DNA of 64,000 bases from Fulvia fulva (GCF_020509005.1 NC_063020.1:1612001-1676000); one strand, 5' to 3'; shown: positions 28,637 to 41,065, counted from the stretch's first letter. Numbers and translations: made by a program. Notes: generated from the sequence alone by a model not told the origin.

Positions 28637-29766
28637 ATGTAAGTCCAAGTCATAGAACACGTCAACCGGAGCTGCCCCAAACAGAGCTCGTCGCGTGCAA
28701 GAAACACCCGCTGATCGCTCTCCAGGAACATCGGACGCTCCCACAGCATTCGATCGAAGAAGGGCGAGAAAGATGGCGGCGCTTCCAGGCACCACTTCTC
28801 CATGGCCTCCCTGCGCGGCATCCGCCAGCCCGAGCTGTCCAAGAAGCTGTACCAGCTGATCAAGACGGAGAACCACGCGATTGGCGCCTACGAGCAGGCG
28901 GGACGTGAGACGCAGAGCATAGCATCGCAGCTGAGCGAGTGGGGCGAGAGCACCGACGACGATGGTGTCAGCGACATCAGCGACAAGCTCGGTGTCTTGC
29001 TCGCCGAGATTGCAGAGCAGGAGGACGTCTATGCTCAGAACTTGGAGGAGAGCAGAGGCGTGCTGAAGCAGATCCGCAATGTTGAGGCCAGCGTGCAGCC
29101 AACAAGGACCAACAAGCAGAAAGTATGCATACCACACCGCCAACACCCAGCATAACGCACCCTTACTAACGCCCCTTGCAGATCCAAGACGAGATCCAAA
29201 AGCTCAAGTACAAAGAACCCGAATCCACCAAACTCGTCACCCTCGAACAAGAGCTCGTCCGCGCCGAAGCCCAATCCCTCGTCGCCGACGCCCAACTCAC
29301 CAACGTAACCCGCCAAAAGTTCAAGGAAGCCTTCGACCTCCACACCGCCGCCGTCATCGAGCGCGCCGAGAAACAAATCATCCTCGCCCAACGCGCCCGC
29401 CACCTCATCAACCTCCTCGACGACACCCCCATCGTCCCCGGTGAAGATCGTCCCGCCTTTACCGAGGTTGAGAATGGCCGCCAGATGCTCAATGACGCCG
29501 AGTCTGATCTGAGGGCATGGCAGCCGAACTTGGAGCCGATCAGGACGAACGCGAGTAAGCTTGGTGGCAATGGAATGGCGAGCCAGGAACTGCCGATCCA
29601 GCAGGCACAGCAGAACGTTGGAGTGGCTTCAGCCGATTCCACGAGCGTTGATGCTCACCAGCAGAGAGTCGAGCAGATGGAGAGGGCACAGGAGGAGGGA
29701 ACGAGCCAAGTCACTCCACCCTACCCAACTGAGAAGCAGACGGAGAATGCGGCGTTGGCTTCCTAG
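28637..29766 (+). CDS. pil1: Eisosome core component PIL1/LSP1 family
   Basis: BAR-domain protein that shapes eisosome furrows under the plasma membrane. The exons I infer are 28637-28638 (AT), 28726-29122 and 29182-29766, giving 327 residues. Intron 1 (GTAAGT...CTCCAG, 87 bp) splits the start codon: AT|G. Translation then reads MNIGRSHSIRSKKGEKD and runs in frame into SMASLRGIRQPELSKKLYQL, the conserved PIL1 N-terminal segment. Intron 2 is 59 bp (GTATGC, CTAAC branch, TTGCAG). Further family hallmarks are DDDGVSDISDKLGVL, IRNVEASVQP, QKLKYKEPES, LEQELVRAEAQSLVADAQL and LIDDTPIVPG-like text (LLDDTPIVPGEDRP). Using the internal ATG at 28802 would lose the basic N-terminus. The tail is low complexity. 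Family identity is firm; whether it matches PilA or PilB is not decided. Confidence 0.9.
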
Positions 29767-30405
29767 GGAGTAGCCCATATGCCCAGATCGTATGCTGAAG
29801 GTTGACCAAAGAAGAGATGATTTCCTACTGAAAGGCAAGATACCTATGATTGTATGCGCGCGCTGGTTATAATGTTGGTTGAGCTTGGTACCTATGGTTC
29901 GAGCACATGGTTTGTAGCAACTGATTACGACCGATACGAGATGCAATGACAGTTTTCTTGCAGCAAAGAGGTACTTCTCCAGGACCAAATTGTTGATGTA
30001 GGTACGATTTAACCATGCCGTGTCAACATGCACATATTCGACGATGCTCAGAGCAATCAGGCAGTGGATCTAGGATTGGACAATCTGAAGAATGGCAGCC
30101 CATCTCCCTCCTTCTGGCCTCTCTGCGCCTTGCGAGACTACCCGTTATCGTAAAAACCATTCTTTGGGCTTCGTAAAATCTTTCTTCATCCAGACGCTAC
30201 TATCCCGTCAGCATATCACCACACGACGACAACGTGATGAACGTACACGGTATTCTGAGGTCGGCATTCGCTGCTCTTCTGGTGTTAAGAGTCCGCTGTA
30301 AGATGCTGGGAAGTAGTCTGCGTTTTCGGTCCAGCACCCTGTGGCTTTGGTCCGTCAGTCTTTAGATTGACATTGTCATGAGCATGAACATGGCTGATGA
30401 TTGAA
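29767..30405. other. Intergenic between convergent genes
   Basis: About 640 bp between the 3' ends of the eisosome gene (plus) and the repeat-containing gene (minus). Only short unsupported frames are present; no RNA gene seen. Confidence 0.35.
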
Positions 30406-31480
30406 TCAGCTCAGGTCGGATGCCCCCGAGCATGGATGCAAGTTTGGAGATCTTACCGGTGCTGTCGATGCCTCTGCCTGCCCCTCTGTTGGCTCTGCTG
30501 GCTTCGCGGCTGGCTCTTCGACGCTCACTCTTGTCGCGCCTGGCGTCTCGATCAGTGGCGCGCACTGTGAGCTTTGAGGTAACGAGGTAGTCGCGTACTT
30601 TGCTGCCATCTTTGCTTCGCGTTTCCGGCGCCTGGACACGTGGTTAGCATTGACGCGGCGGGAGAGTTATGAGGTACGTACTTGACCTCAATCTCTACCT
30701 CGAGTCTCTCAAGGCTGTTGAGAGTGGAGAAGCTTGCGTTGCGATCGGGCTCCTGGCAGATGCTTCCAGTTGAGGAAGAGTTGGGCGTCTGGTAGAAGGG
30801 GTTCGACCTGCTCTTCTTTCTCGAACTCAAGGACTTCATGCGGGGCTTCGAAGAGGGAATGGGGAAGAGCAATCGTCGGAAGAATCTCTTTAATCTGTCA
30901 CGTTTCCTCCTCCGTACGGTGGTACCGGTGCGTGTCGTGGGTGGTGGGCTCTCGGCGTCTCTTCTGCGGTTAGGATTCTCCTCCTCCGATGGGTCCCTTT
31001 CGCGGTTGGGGTTCTCGTCCTCCGACGGGTCATGTCTACGGTTGGAATTCTCCTGAATCGGCGGGTTTCTTCTACGGTTGGAGTTCTCCCCATTCAGATG
31101 TGACGGTCGTTGAATATGTGGTGCAGTGCTGGATGCTTTCGAGCATGGTCCTGGAGGCGGAGGGCTAATCATGGTCTGCGTATATGCCAACACTGGCATC
31201 GCCGCGCTTACCGTCACTTTCTGTAATTCCTCCTCCTCGTCAACCGCGCTGTCGGGCGCCGTGGGCTCCTCACCAGAGCAGCGTATGGCCAAGTCATCGA
31301 GGGTATCGCTGTGGCGAGTGGGCGAATCGTTAGGTGAGAGGTAGTAGGTCGGCGTCGCAACTGCTGAGGTCGGCTTCGGGTTCACAATAGGTCGATGCTC
31401 ACAGGCAGCTCGTCGTCCACACTGGCGGCAGGGGTCCGCCTTAGCATACTATGCTTGGGAGAAGTCAACATGCTCGCCAT
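30406..31480 (-). CDS. Hypothetical basic protein with four 12-residue repeats
   Basis: Unknown protein. Proposed exons, in coding order, are 31480-31450, 31363-30682 and 30631-30406 (312 aa). The second intron is well supported: 50 bp, GTACGT donor, GCTAAC branch, TCCAG acceptor, and the frame continues EIEVK-RRKREAKMAAKY. The first intron (86 bp, GTATGC to CTCAG/CAG) is weaker. I infer it because the large central frame has no ATG of its own. Seen in the product: an acidic Ser/Pro-rich N-terminal third; four copies of a unit like ENPNRERDPSEE; then a strongly basic helix-prone stretch (RRKRDRLKRFFRRLLF); and a C-terminal tail rich in Ala, Glu and Pro. No membrane span or known domain. An upstream in-frame ATG at 31594 and another frame starting at 31739 leave the true N-terminus open. 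Confidence 0.55.
30967..31090 (-). repeat. 36-bp tandem repeat (about 3.5 copies) within the coding region
   Basis: Units begin with CGGTT (plus strand) at 30967, 31003, 31039 and 31075, spaced exactly 36 bp, so each copy encodes 12 residues and the frame is kept whatever the copy number. Copies differ from each other at several positions. Confidence 0.8.
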
Positions 31481-32105
31481 GCGGAATAGCCCCCAAGGGA
31501 CGCGGGCGAGGTGAGGTGACTTGTTGGGTTGGTTCGATCGAGGTGCGACGCGGCCGTGCTGGTGTGTCGAAGTCAATGGCGGACACGCCGTCATACTGAC
31601 TGTTCATGGACTTGCGTGTGGGTGAATTACCATCGCGGGAGGTGCGGTTGCTGCTGGTCACTCGGCAGATGGAGCAGGGATGCACTGAGGAAGGATGCCG
31701 GTGGTGATGACATTCGAGGATGTCTGTCGTGTTAGCCATGCTCGGATTGATGCTTGGGAATCATGGTGTAGGATGAGACGGAATGAAGTGCCGCAGAATA
31801 GTGGAAACGTGTGTTGACGCGTGGCAGCGGTGGGGTGAAGTAGGTGCGATGGACGGCTGCACAGCTGCGCGGAAAGTGTCAAGGATCATGGTATGTTCGC
31901 ATACCTAGGTATAGCAATGTAAAAGAAGAAGCTACGCTGGTCTCTCGGCATGCCGAAGTGATACCCGATCTTCACCTTCCGTAAACTCCCTTGCGAGTAA
32001 GCACCTACCTCGTCTGTCGTCGACAATATCCCGTTCGAAGCCTTGTGGCTCTCTCATAAGAACGCTGATCCATGACCTTGGCAGCTCTCTCACCCCTAGA
32101 ACCTC
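31481..32105. other. Intergenic / possible 5' exon region of the repeat-containing gene
   Basis: About 625 bp. A 96-codon frame on the minus strand (31739-31449, MANTTDILECHHHRHPSS) may be a leader exon or a chance frame; no splice pair joins it convincingly to the downstream frame. Confidence 0.3.
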
Positions 32106-33641
32106 TCAAGCACGCTGTCCAACGGCATTGGAGACGCCTCGAAGACCACGGCAACCAACGCAGTTGTAGCAGTCCACGCAGTCAACGCACCCGCTACAGC
32201 CCACACATCCCACACAGTCTTTGCATCCGCGGCAGTTCGCACAGTCCCTACAATCTTTGGAGCCACTGCAGGACCGACAGTCTCTACAGTCTTTGCATCC
32301 AAGGCAATCCAGGCAGTTGATGCAATCTTTGCACCCACTACAGCCTTGACATTTGTAGCAGTCTTTGCAGCCGCTTGAGTTGAAACTGTTGTGCTGTCCT
32401 TGCCGTAACCGCCGCTGATACTGCGCGTGTCTGTTGTGGTGGTATGTCCCTGATCGCCAAGCTCTCACCCTAGCACTGCCTCGTTGTCCTGCCATAATAC
32501 CCTTGGCGAACATGGCCAGGCCTGCGATCACAAGGGCGAGGATGAAGTAGAGGAGTGCTGGCGTTCGCTTGGAGATTGAGTAAATCTTGCGTGATGCCGC
32601 ACGGCTGTGGCGAGCCACGAATGCTCCTAATGACAAGCTGGTTTTTGTGATGAAGTCAATGCTTTGCGTGAGCGTCTGCTTCAGCACGCCGCGAGAATGC
32701 ATGCTCAGTATCTCCACGGAAACCACTAGCATGATTACTGCCACCCAGATGCCCACGAAGTACCGCATCAGAAAGCTGCTGATCAACGTTTGGCAGAGGG
32801 TGGACTCCATGGTATACGCCGATGGAGCTGTCTTATAGAGCCTCTTGTCCTTGAGGTCTCTATGCTGCGTCCTGATATTCGCAAGTGACTTGAGGAGGTC
32901 TGTCTCGCCAAGGATTAATGCCAATGCCGCGAAGGACGGGAAGAAGACCTTGAGGATAATGCTCATGTGTCGCAAGTCTGCCAGGCGCTGGAGGCAAGAA
33001 TCCACGTAGGAGATGTTCTGTGGGCCGAATATCAGCAAGGCCGCAATGCCCACTGTGCCGAGCATCAGCAGTCGGGACACCGTGATAAGTAACATCGTGG
33101 AAGCACATGGCAGCACGGGCAATACAGAGCCCTCTACTGAGGCTTGAAGCGGTCCGTCAGGTGCAGTTGGCAACGTGCTGGCAGATGGGAGGGTGGCTTT
33201 GCCGACCACAGGCTCGGAGAGGTTGCTGCGCACTGGCTGGCCACTGGTGATGCTCTCGATGTACTCGCCATCTTGCGCGGCCAGCTTGTCGATCGGAAGG
33301 GCGAGTATGGTTCCGTCATCCTTTTGAATATGGCTTTTGCCGCCCCTCAGCTCGACGAAGCATCCTTCGACTCTGAAATAGCCTGTAGAATCTTGCCATG
33401 TGCGAATCGGATATTCCTTTAGGTCTTGTGGTGCTGCTCTTGGTAGCTTTGGTGACGCTGGTGGTGTCTCTGGTGGAGTGTCGCATGCTGCATCGGACTC
33501 GTCCGCAGAGTCATATTCACTGACTGTGTGTATGGAGTCCTCCGTCTCAGACGCGGAGATGTAGTGTGAAGATGGTACGTCTGTATGCATGGTAGTGTCG
33601 CAAGCGGCGTGTGGTGGTGGACCCGGCTTGTTGATGGTCAT
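32106..33641 (-). CDS. SHD1-domain membrane protein with a Cys-x-x triplet-repeat tail
   Basis: 511-residue single-exon protein of unrecognised family. Residues ~78-130 (YPIRTWQDSTGYFRVEGCFV, LRGGKSHIQKDDGTILALPI, LAAQDGEYIE) match the SLA1 homology domain 1 pattern, known from the endocytic adaptor Sla1. Four hydrophobic segments follow at ~183-206, 226-245, 290-312 and 361-379. After a basic linker, residues 423-497 form 25 consecutive triplets ending in Cys (24 of 25; one reads SGS), e.g. GCKDCYKCQGCSGCKDC. The N-terminus is acidic and Ser/Pro-rich, and the ATG at 33641 starts the frame. The perfect 3-residue periodicity suggests metal binding, disulphide stacking or palmitoylation, but none is shown. 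SHD1 together with multiple spans and this tail is an architecture I do not know. Confidence 0.75.
   Translation of the reverse strand: MTINKPGPPPHAACDTTMHTDVPSSHYISASETEDSIHTVSEYDSADESDAACDTPPETPPASPKLPRAAPQDLKEYPIRTWQDSTGYFRVEGCFVELRGGKSHIQKDDGTILALPIDKLAAQDGEYIESITSGQPVRSNLSEPVVGKATLPSASTLPTAPDGPLQASVEGSVLPVLPCASTMLLITVSRLLMLGTVGIAALLIFGPQNISYVDSCLQRLADLRHMSIILKVFFPSFAALALILGETDLLKSLANIRTQHRDLKDKRLYKTAPSAYTMESTLCQTLISSFLMRYFVGIWVAVIMLVVSVEILSMHSRGVLKQTLTQSIDFITKTSLSLGAFVARHSRAASRKIYSISKRTPALLYFILALVIAGLAMFAKGIMAGQRGSARVRAWRSGTYHHNRHAQYQRRLRQGQHNSFNSSGCKDCYKCQGCSGCKDCINCLDCLGCKDCRDCRSCSGSKDCRDCANCRGCKDCVGCVGCSGCVDCVDCYNCVGCRGLRGVSNAVGQRA
32151..32375 (-). repeat. Cysteine triplet repeat (25 x 9 bp) in the SHD1 gene
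   Basis: 225 bp coding for 25 C-x-x type triplets. At the DNA level TGC/TGT recurs every 9 bp, with GGC, GAC or AAC before it. Only one triplet lacks Cys. Confidence 0.85.
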
Positions 33642-33882
33642 GATGGCGGTCGGAGGTGTAGTGATCAGTAGTATGTGTGGAACACGAAGAAAGAAATTGA
33701 ATGAGAAGAAATGTCTGATGCTTGTGTAGCCAGTGATGAAAGTCGCGAGGTGGAGTCAGCCACGTGTCTGCTCGCGTGCTTCACATGTGAACTGCGCTTC
33801 AGCAACCACTCGGCAATCAAAACAGCGTCGAAGACCGGGAGCATTGGTGAACGCTGAAGAATTCTGCTGTAATTCTGAAGCG

Positions 33883-34698
33883 CTACCGTGCGACGCGCTC
33901 TCTTGTTGATCCTCCCATGCCTTTCACCATTTCAGACCCTGTCATGTGATCAGTTTTGCGCATTCACTCGAACCTTCAGCATGTGAGCTTACCGTCATCA
34001 ATCGCCTTCTCAATCCATGCTTCCGAGGTGAGTAGTAAGATGCTACCAATCAGAATGAGCAAGCAGGCCACTACCACGTCTGCCGGAGTGTCCTTAGATC
34101 TGGCCACGATGTAGAAGCATAGGATGCCAGGTGCGATCTTGCACCGCGCGACGATCCTGCTCAGCTTGCGTCCTCCCGTGGCATAGATCCACCCTCTCTG
34201 CAAAGAACCAGGCTCTGCCAGAGCGGCAGCGTCGTCGCGCACGAATTTGCCATTCTTGAAATGACCGTGCGTTTTCCCCTGCTTCTTCCTCATCTTCTGC
34301 TCTGGGTGCCTATCTGCTGGAGGCGCTTCTGGCATTGTGAGCTTTTTGTCTGTCTGAACTGGTGTCCGCCTCTCGTCTCGATCTGACCCAGCATCCCTTC
34401 CGGCATTCTCGAAGCCAATGCCGCTTCGCAGCAGGTGTTCGTCGCCGGGAAAGGTGTAGCCAAGCTGGCTTGTGTACAAACTCCTTTCGCCCGCTTGGGG
34501 TAGCGTCCAATATGGAGGCGAGGGAGGAGCGAAGATGGTCATGTGATTTTCGAGTACTTCACCCGTGGCATCAGTGGGGCCGGTGTCTGATCTGTGCAGA
34601 CGACAGCTGCTGGACGGCTGCATAGTGCTATCCTGCCCGACGGTGACAAAGTCTTCCGAGGCCAAGGCTTCCAGAGTCTCTGCCATAGTGTATTTCAT
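33883..34698 (-). CDS. Hypothetical single-span membrane protein
   Basis: Unknown protein of 253 residues. Coding order: 34698-33993, then 33938-33883. The 54-bp intron has GTAAGC donor, CTGAT branch and GACAG acceptor; splicing replaces a short read-through tail with GSEMVKGMGGSTRERVAR. The start is the ATG at 34698 (MKYTMAETLEALASEDF); the frame extends further upstream but without another ATG. The middle is polar and Pro-rich, then basic (EQKMRKKQGKTHGHFKNGKF). One strong hydrophobic segment lies near residues 207-226 (VVVACLLILIGSILLL), preceded by a short one (APGILCFYIVA). It is the third minus-strand unknown in a row, beside the SHD1 membrane protein. Confidence 0.55.
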
Positions 34699-35562
34699 CT
34701 TGCTGTCTATATACCGTGGAGTGTGGGGCGTAAATTGTGTTGATAGGTGGTATCGAGAGGGCAAATTGGTGGTGTTAATGACAAGTTAAGGAAGACAAGG
34801 AGAGGAGAAGGGAGGGTTTCTTATGCCGCTGAATTGCTTGCAGTCACTCACATTGTCTATACCGAAGTCGCCAGATCTCATGCAGAGGCTAAACCGTAAG
34901 CCATCTGACAATGCATCCATTCACCCTGACGATCGGGGATATAACGCAGCAAGCGACTCTTTGCACATGATCATTTATGGTCCTCGCGTCTCTACTTTGA
35001 CTCGTACCTCCTTCGACCATTGATGCTCCGCCGTCCTCTACCGAAGTGGTTCGGCCGGCAGAATACATGTGTTGCTCGTTGCTGGGCGATCGATGAACGC
35101 GGGATCGTGGCCTATTTGCAGATGAGCTGCATAATGCATCACAACTGTAATTGGCAGGAAGCCTTCGCCGTCAAGTGGTGTCATCTTGTCGAATCGTGGT
35201 AGTACAGAACATGCATGGAAGCACGTGCCTTGGGTGTTGGTGAATGGAAAAGTGATGCTTGAATTGGCTCGAGGATGCTGGCAGGCATGTCTCACACTGC
35301 TCAGGCCGCCAAGGCACTTCGCCCTTTCGATCTAGCGTATGTTTCAGACACACAGTCTGCTGCTTCCCGTTCTCCATCATCCCCATGTCCATCTACACCG
35401 CACTGTCTCGATGCTCTTCATTATGCAGATCGCAGAGCCGCCACCGTCAATAGTCGCATCTTCTTGCCGTCCACTTCATCCTCCTCAGCCACTGGCAAAT
35501 GGCGTTCGTCAACACATTTCCCACACATGGAATGGCCATGAATCTCGCAGAAGCCAGGCTCC
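34699..35562. other. Intergenic, no supported gene
   Basis: About 860 bp between divergently placed genes. Frames at 35275-35569 overlap in several phases without recognisable motifs. The right end may include the lost 5' part of the methyltransferase pseudogene. Confidence 0.35.
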
Positions 35563-36543
35563 TTGTTGAGACGGCCTACTCAAGAAGCAAAACAGGATGG
35601 TGAAGCTGAACAGCTGTTTGATGCAATGGAGCGTCTGCGTGTCGCATTGGAGCGCCCTGAGCAGACCGTGAACAGGGTTATATTCTCCTCCCGGACGCTA
35701 CCAATAGTCAGGATTGCACAGGGCATGGGCATCTTCGACGCCTTTGCTGCTGCCTCAAACAAACCTTTGACGCTGTACCAGCTAGACGAACAAACACAAG
35801 GCGACAAGATAATGCATCTCCAAGCCCGGAATTACATCACTCCAGATGATGCCTATGATGCTCCGCATCAGTTTGCCAACAATACCAAAAAGCACTACTT
35901 CGAGTGGCTTGCGAAGAAGAGGAAAGACAGCGGCCCTTCAACGCAACCATGTCATTGCCTCGACATGATGACCACAATCAATGGTTCGACATCTTCCCGG
36001 TGCAAGATAGATTTAGCGCATCATCCGGCGCCTTCGTGGACATCGGAGGCGGGTCTGGACACGACGTTGCCAGACTAAAGCAGGAATTCCCCGACCTTGC
36101 CTGCAATATGATTCTCCAGGACTTGCCGTCAGTCGTGCAAGGCGTATCGCTGCCTGGGATCGAAGTAATGCCGCACAACATGTTCGAGCGACAACCTGTC
36201 AAGGATGCTGGAGCTTTCTACATGCAGACTGTACTCCACGATTGGCCTGACAAACAGGCGCACGAAGTGCTGGCGAAGACACGAGAAGCAATGGGCAAGC
36301 ACTCGATCCTTCTGATCAACGAGAATGTCCTGTCTGAGGACACTTCTGATGATACACCAGTCGTAGCGCACATAGACTTCACGATGGTGCTGAACTTCTC
36401 CTCCCGCGAACCCACGGAACAAGTGGGTCGATCTCTTGCAGAAGGCAGATCTCAAGGTTGTGAAGATCTGGAGACCGAAAGCCACGATCAGGTCGAGGGC
36501 ACTATTCGAAGCAATGCGACACGATCCACAAGCTTCGCTCTGA
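35563..36543 (+). pseudogene. O-methyltransferase (caffeate/sterigmatocystin type), broken by two frameshifts and an internal deletion
   Basis: A decayed SAM-dependent O-methyltransferase of the kind that methylates phenolic or polyketide products. The first frame gives the N-terminal helix region (ALERPEQTVNRVIF, then VRIAQGMGIFDAFAA) and jumps to FANNTKKHYFEWLAKK; the intervening dimerisation/winged-helix part expected in the family is missing. Near 35915-35930 the reading moves to a second frame, which carries FVDIGGGSGHDVARLKQEFP (SAM motif I), LQDLPSVVQG and VLHDWPDKQAHEVL (catalytic His in HDWPD). Around 36418-36424 one extra base returns it to the first frame, which then ends WVDLLQKADLKVVKIWRPKA...DPQASL, stop at 36541. 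The two shifts compensate each other. It sits beside another damaged oxidative tailoring gene. Confidence 0.8.
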
Positions 36544-37027
36544 TGTTTTAGTCAATGATATACTCGGTACGCTGTGATTAGACCTCTTGCTTCTGGCTGC
36601 ACACCTTGCATGTATCCAGCCCGCCATCAGCTGAGACGAGAGCCACGTTGGTTGGTGTGCCCATGACGCACGTTGCAGTGAAAGCTGCATGATACGAAGC
36701 TATCGGGGCTCAGAAATAGGCCAGGATCGCCACACGATAGCTGGGCATGGTTCCAAAAAGTAATATCAAAGTCTGTGGGCCAATTAGGCTTCCGATATAC
36801 GACTTAGAATCGATCTGCGAACCACACGCCTAGCGACCTGATCATCGCAATGACCCCATGGGGAAGCGTGGCGTATGCAGGATGGAGATGATCGACAAGA
36901 GCACGAAGCCTCTCTAAGCTTTTGCCGAAACATAAACCCCAACTGACAGCGCTAGCCGAGACCCTGTGCAGCTTCACAAACTCGAGCCTTGTTCGCCTTT
37001 CAATATTGTCGCATCGCACAGCCCACA
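36544..37027. other. Intergenic between methyltransferase pseudogene and FAD monooxygenase
   Basis: About 480 bp, presumably the promoter of the monooxygenase gene at 37028. No gene or clear promoter element seen. Confidence 0.35.
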
Positions 37028-38565
37028 ATGCCGCGAATACATTGCCCCACGACAGTAAGTAGGAAGTGGCAACATTTCAACTACAGTCGCTGACACTCAA
37101 TCCCTGAGCAGCCTGCTCCGTTTCCCACCGACTCATGGGCATACCTTCAACGAGCAGAAGAAAGTAAGAGAGGTGAAAAGCCATCTGATTACGAGCCTCC
37201 AGTCGAAGCACCGGTGCGTCTGAATATCGCTATCGTTGGAGCAGGCGTCGGCGGTCTGGCAACTGCCATTGATCTGCGCCGAGATGGCCATGCCGTGCAT
37301 GTCTACGAGGACGCACCAGCTTTGAGCGAGGTATGTTCCAGACCTGAAGATTGAGTTCACGACTAGCTGACGAGTGTATAGCTTGGTGCAGGGATACAGG
37401 TCCCTCCAAACTCCCTAACAATCATGCACAGATGGGGCATGGCAGGTTCGCTGACGGCCATGTCAGTCGATCCTCAGAACCTTTGGTGGAAACGTTGGGA
37501 CAATGGGAAGATCATTGCTCGGACTAAGTACAAGCCAAACTTCGAACAGGACTTTGGTGTGTCATATCGGGTCATTCACCGAGCTCACCTTCATGGAGCC
37601 TTACACGCGAAAGCAGTTGAACTGGGAGTGCACATTGAGCTCGGTCGCACGGTTCAGGAATATAATCCAGAGCGGCCGTCTATAAGGTTCAAGACCGGAG
37701 GAGAGGTCTTCCCTGACCTCGTGATTGCTGCTGACGGTAGGTGCACAATTTGTGTCATTGTCGAAGAGCACGCTGTTAACCCTGGGTTTGCAGGTCTCAA
37801 ATCGTCCGCGAGGCACGTTATCACAGGGAAGCAAATCTCACTACGAAATCATGGCTTCGCTGCTTACAGAGCGTGCGTTTCGGTAGAAGAAATGCGAAAG
37901 AATCCTCTGATCGCGAAGAATATGGATTTCGACAGTCTATGTCTGTGGTCGGTGGCTACCTATGTACTAACACAGTATAGACGTGTGCTAATGATTAAGG
38001 CAGGGTGGGCGATCAGACTCATGTCATGTCATATCCTATCAAGGGTGGCGAGGACTGGAATATGGTCACTACTGTACCAGACCAAAGAGACCGGTGCGGA
38101 TGGGACAATTGGTCAAGACAGTCTCTCGTGATCATGCGCTCCTACTATGTAGGCTGGGATCCAACGTTAGCTCCTCGCCCCTTCGTTTGCACTTTTGGCA
38201 CTAACGTCTGATGGTGTAGTTTACTGGAGATCCTGAAGCTAGTCAAAAGCATATCAAAGTGGCCGGTCCAAGACATAGAGCAGCTCGACAGCTGGTCACA
38301 TCCGAGCAAGAAGATGATCATGCTTGGCGACGCCGCGCACGCCATGCTCCCTTCTATGGCTGCAGGCGCCTCGATCGCCATCGAAGACGCCTACGGTCTG
38401 GCTCAAGCACTTCGATTGATTAAGTCACCTTGCGAGCTACCGGATGCTATCAAGACTTGGGAATCTGTTCGCATCCCTCGCGCTCACGCCATGCAAGAGG
38501 CCAGCTACCGATACATGTACACACTTCACCTTGCCGATGGATCTCAGCAAAGGGCACGGGACTAG
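37028..38565 (+). CDS. FAD-dependent monooxygenase (salicylate-hydroxylase-like), truncated by a premature stop
   Basis: Flavoprotein aromatic hydroxylase family. Exons: 37028-37054, 37112-37330, 37382-37736, 37794-37947, 38004-38165, 38220-38565 (420 aa). Most introns have clean signals (for example GTAAGT...GAGCAG, GTATGT...TATAG). The fourth has a weak GTCGGT donor. Seen: the Rossmann FAD fingerprint IAIVGAGVGGLATAIDLRRD at ~42-61; LGAGIQVPPN after intron 2; VIAADG at the end of exon 3; and MLGDAAHAMLPSMAAGASIA, the second FAD motif. An in-frame TAG at 38563 ends the frame, yet family-like sequence continues in frame for another 46 codons (LMEAEARGEHF, NQWSDPTTQRW) to a TAG at 38704. The stop is therefore a truncation, possibly CAG to TAG. 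Activity may survive because both FAD motifs are intact. Confidence 0.75.
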
Positions 38566-38706
38566 TTGATGGAGGCCGAGGCGAGGGGAGAGCATTTTAC
38601 TGCTTCACCGAACCAATGGAGTGATCCGACAACTCAGAGATGGGCGTACATACATGACCCTGCGGAAGAGGTACGGGATGCCTGGGAGAAAAGTCATGTC
38701 AGATAG

Positions 38707-40892
<2,186 letters not shown>

Positions 40893-41065
40893 AGGACTTG
40901 CAGATGGTGACTGAGGCATTGTGCATCCGACAAGAAGTCCGCTTATCCGTATGATCCGGCGTTGCGTCTTACTCTACTCCTCCTCATCGAAGTCGTCAAA
41001 CATCCAGTACCTTTCTACCTCTTCACGTTCTTCGTCATTGTCGGCGTTTTCCAGTACCTGTGCCT

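Noticed and set aside
32151..32375. Regular 9-bp periodicity resembling a short tandem array
   Set aside because: Not a CRISPR array or a simple satellite: it is the coding sequence of the Cys triplet repeat, with variable third codons.
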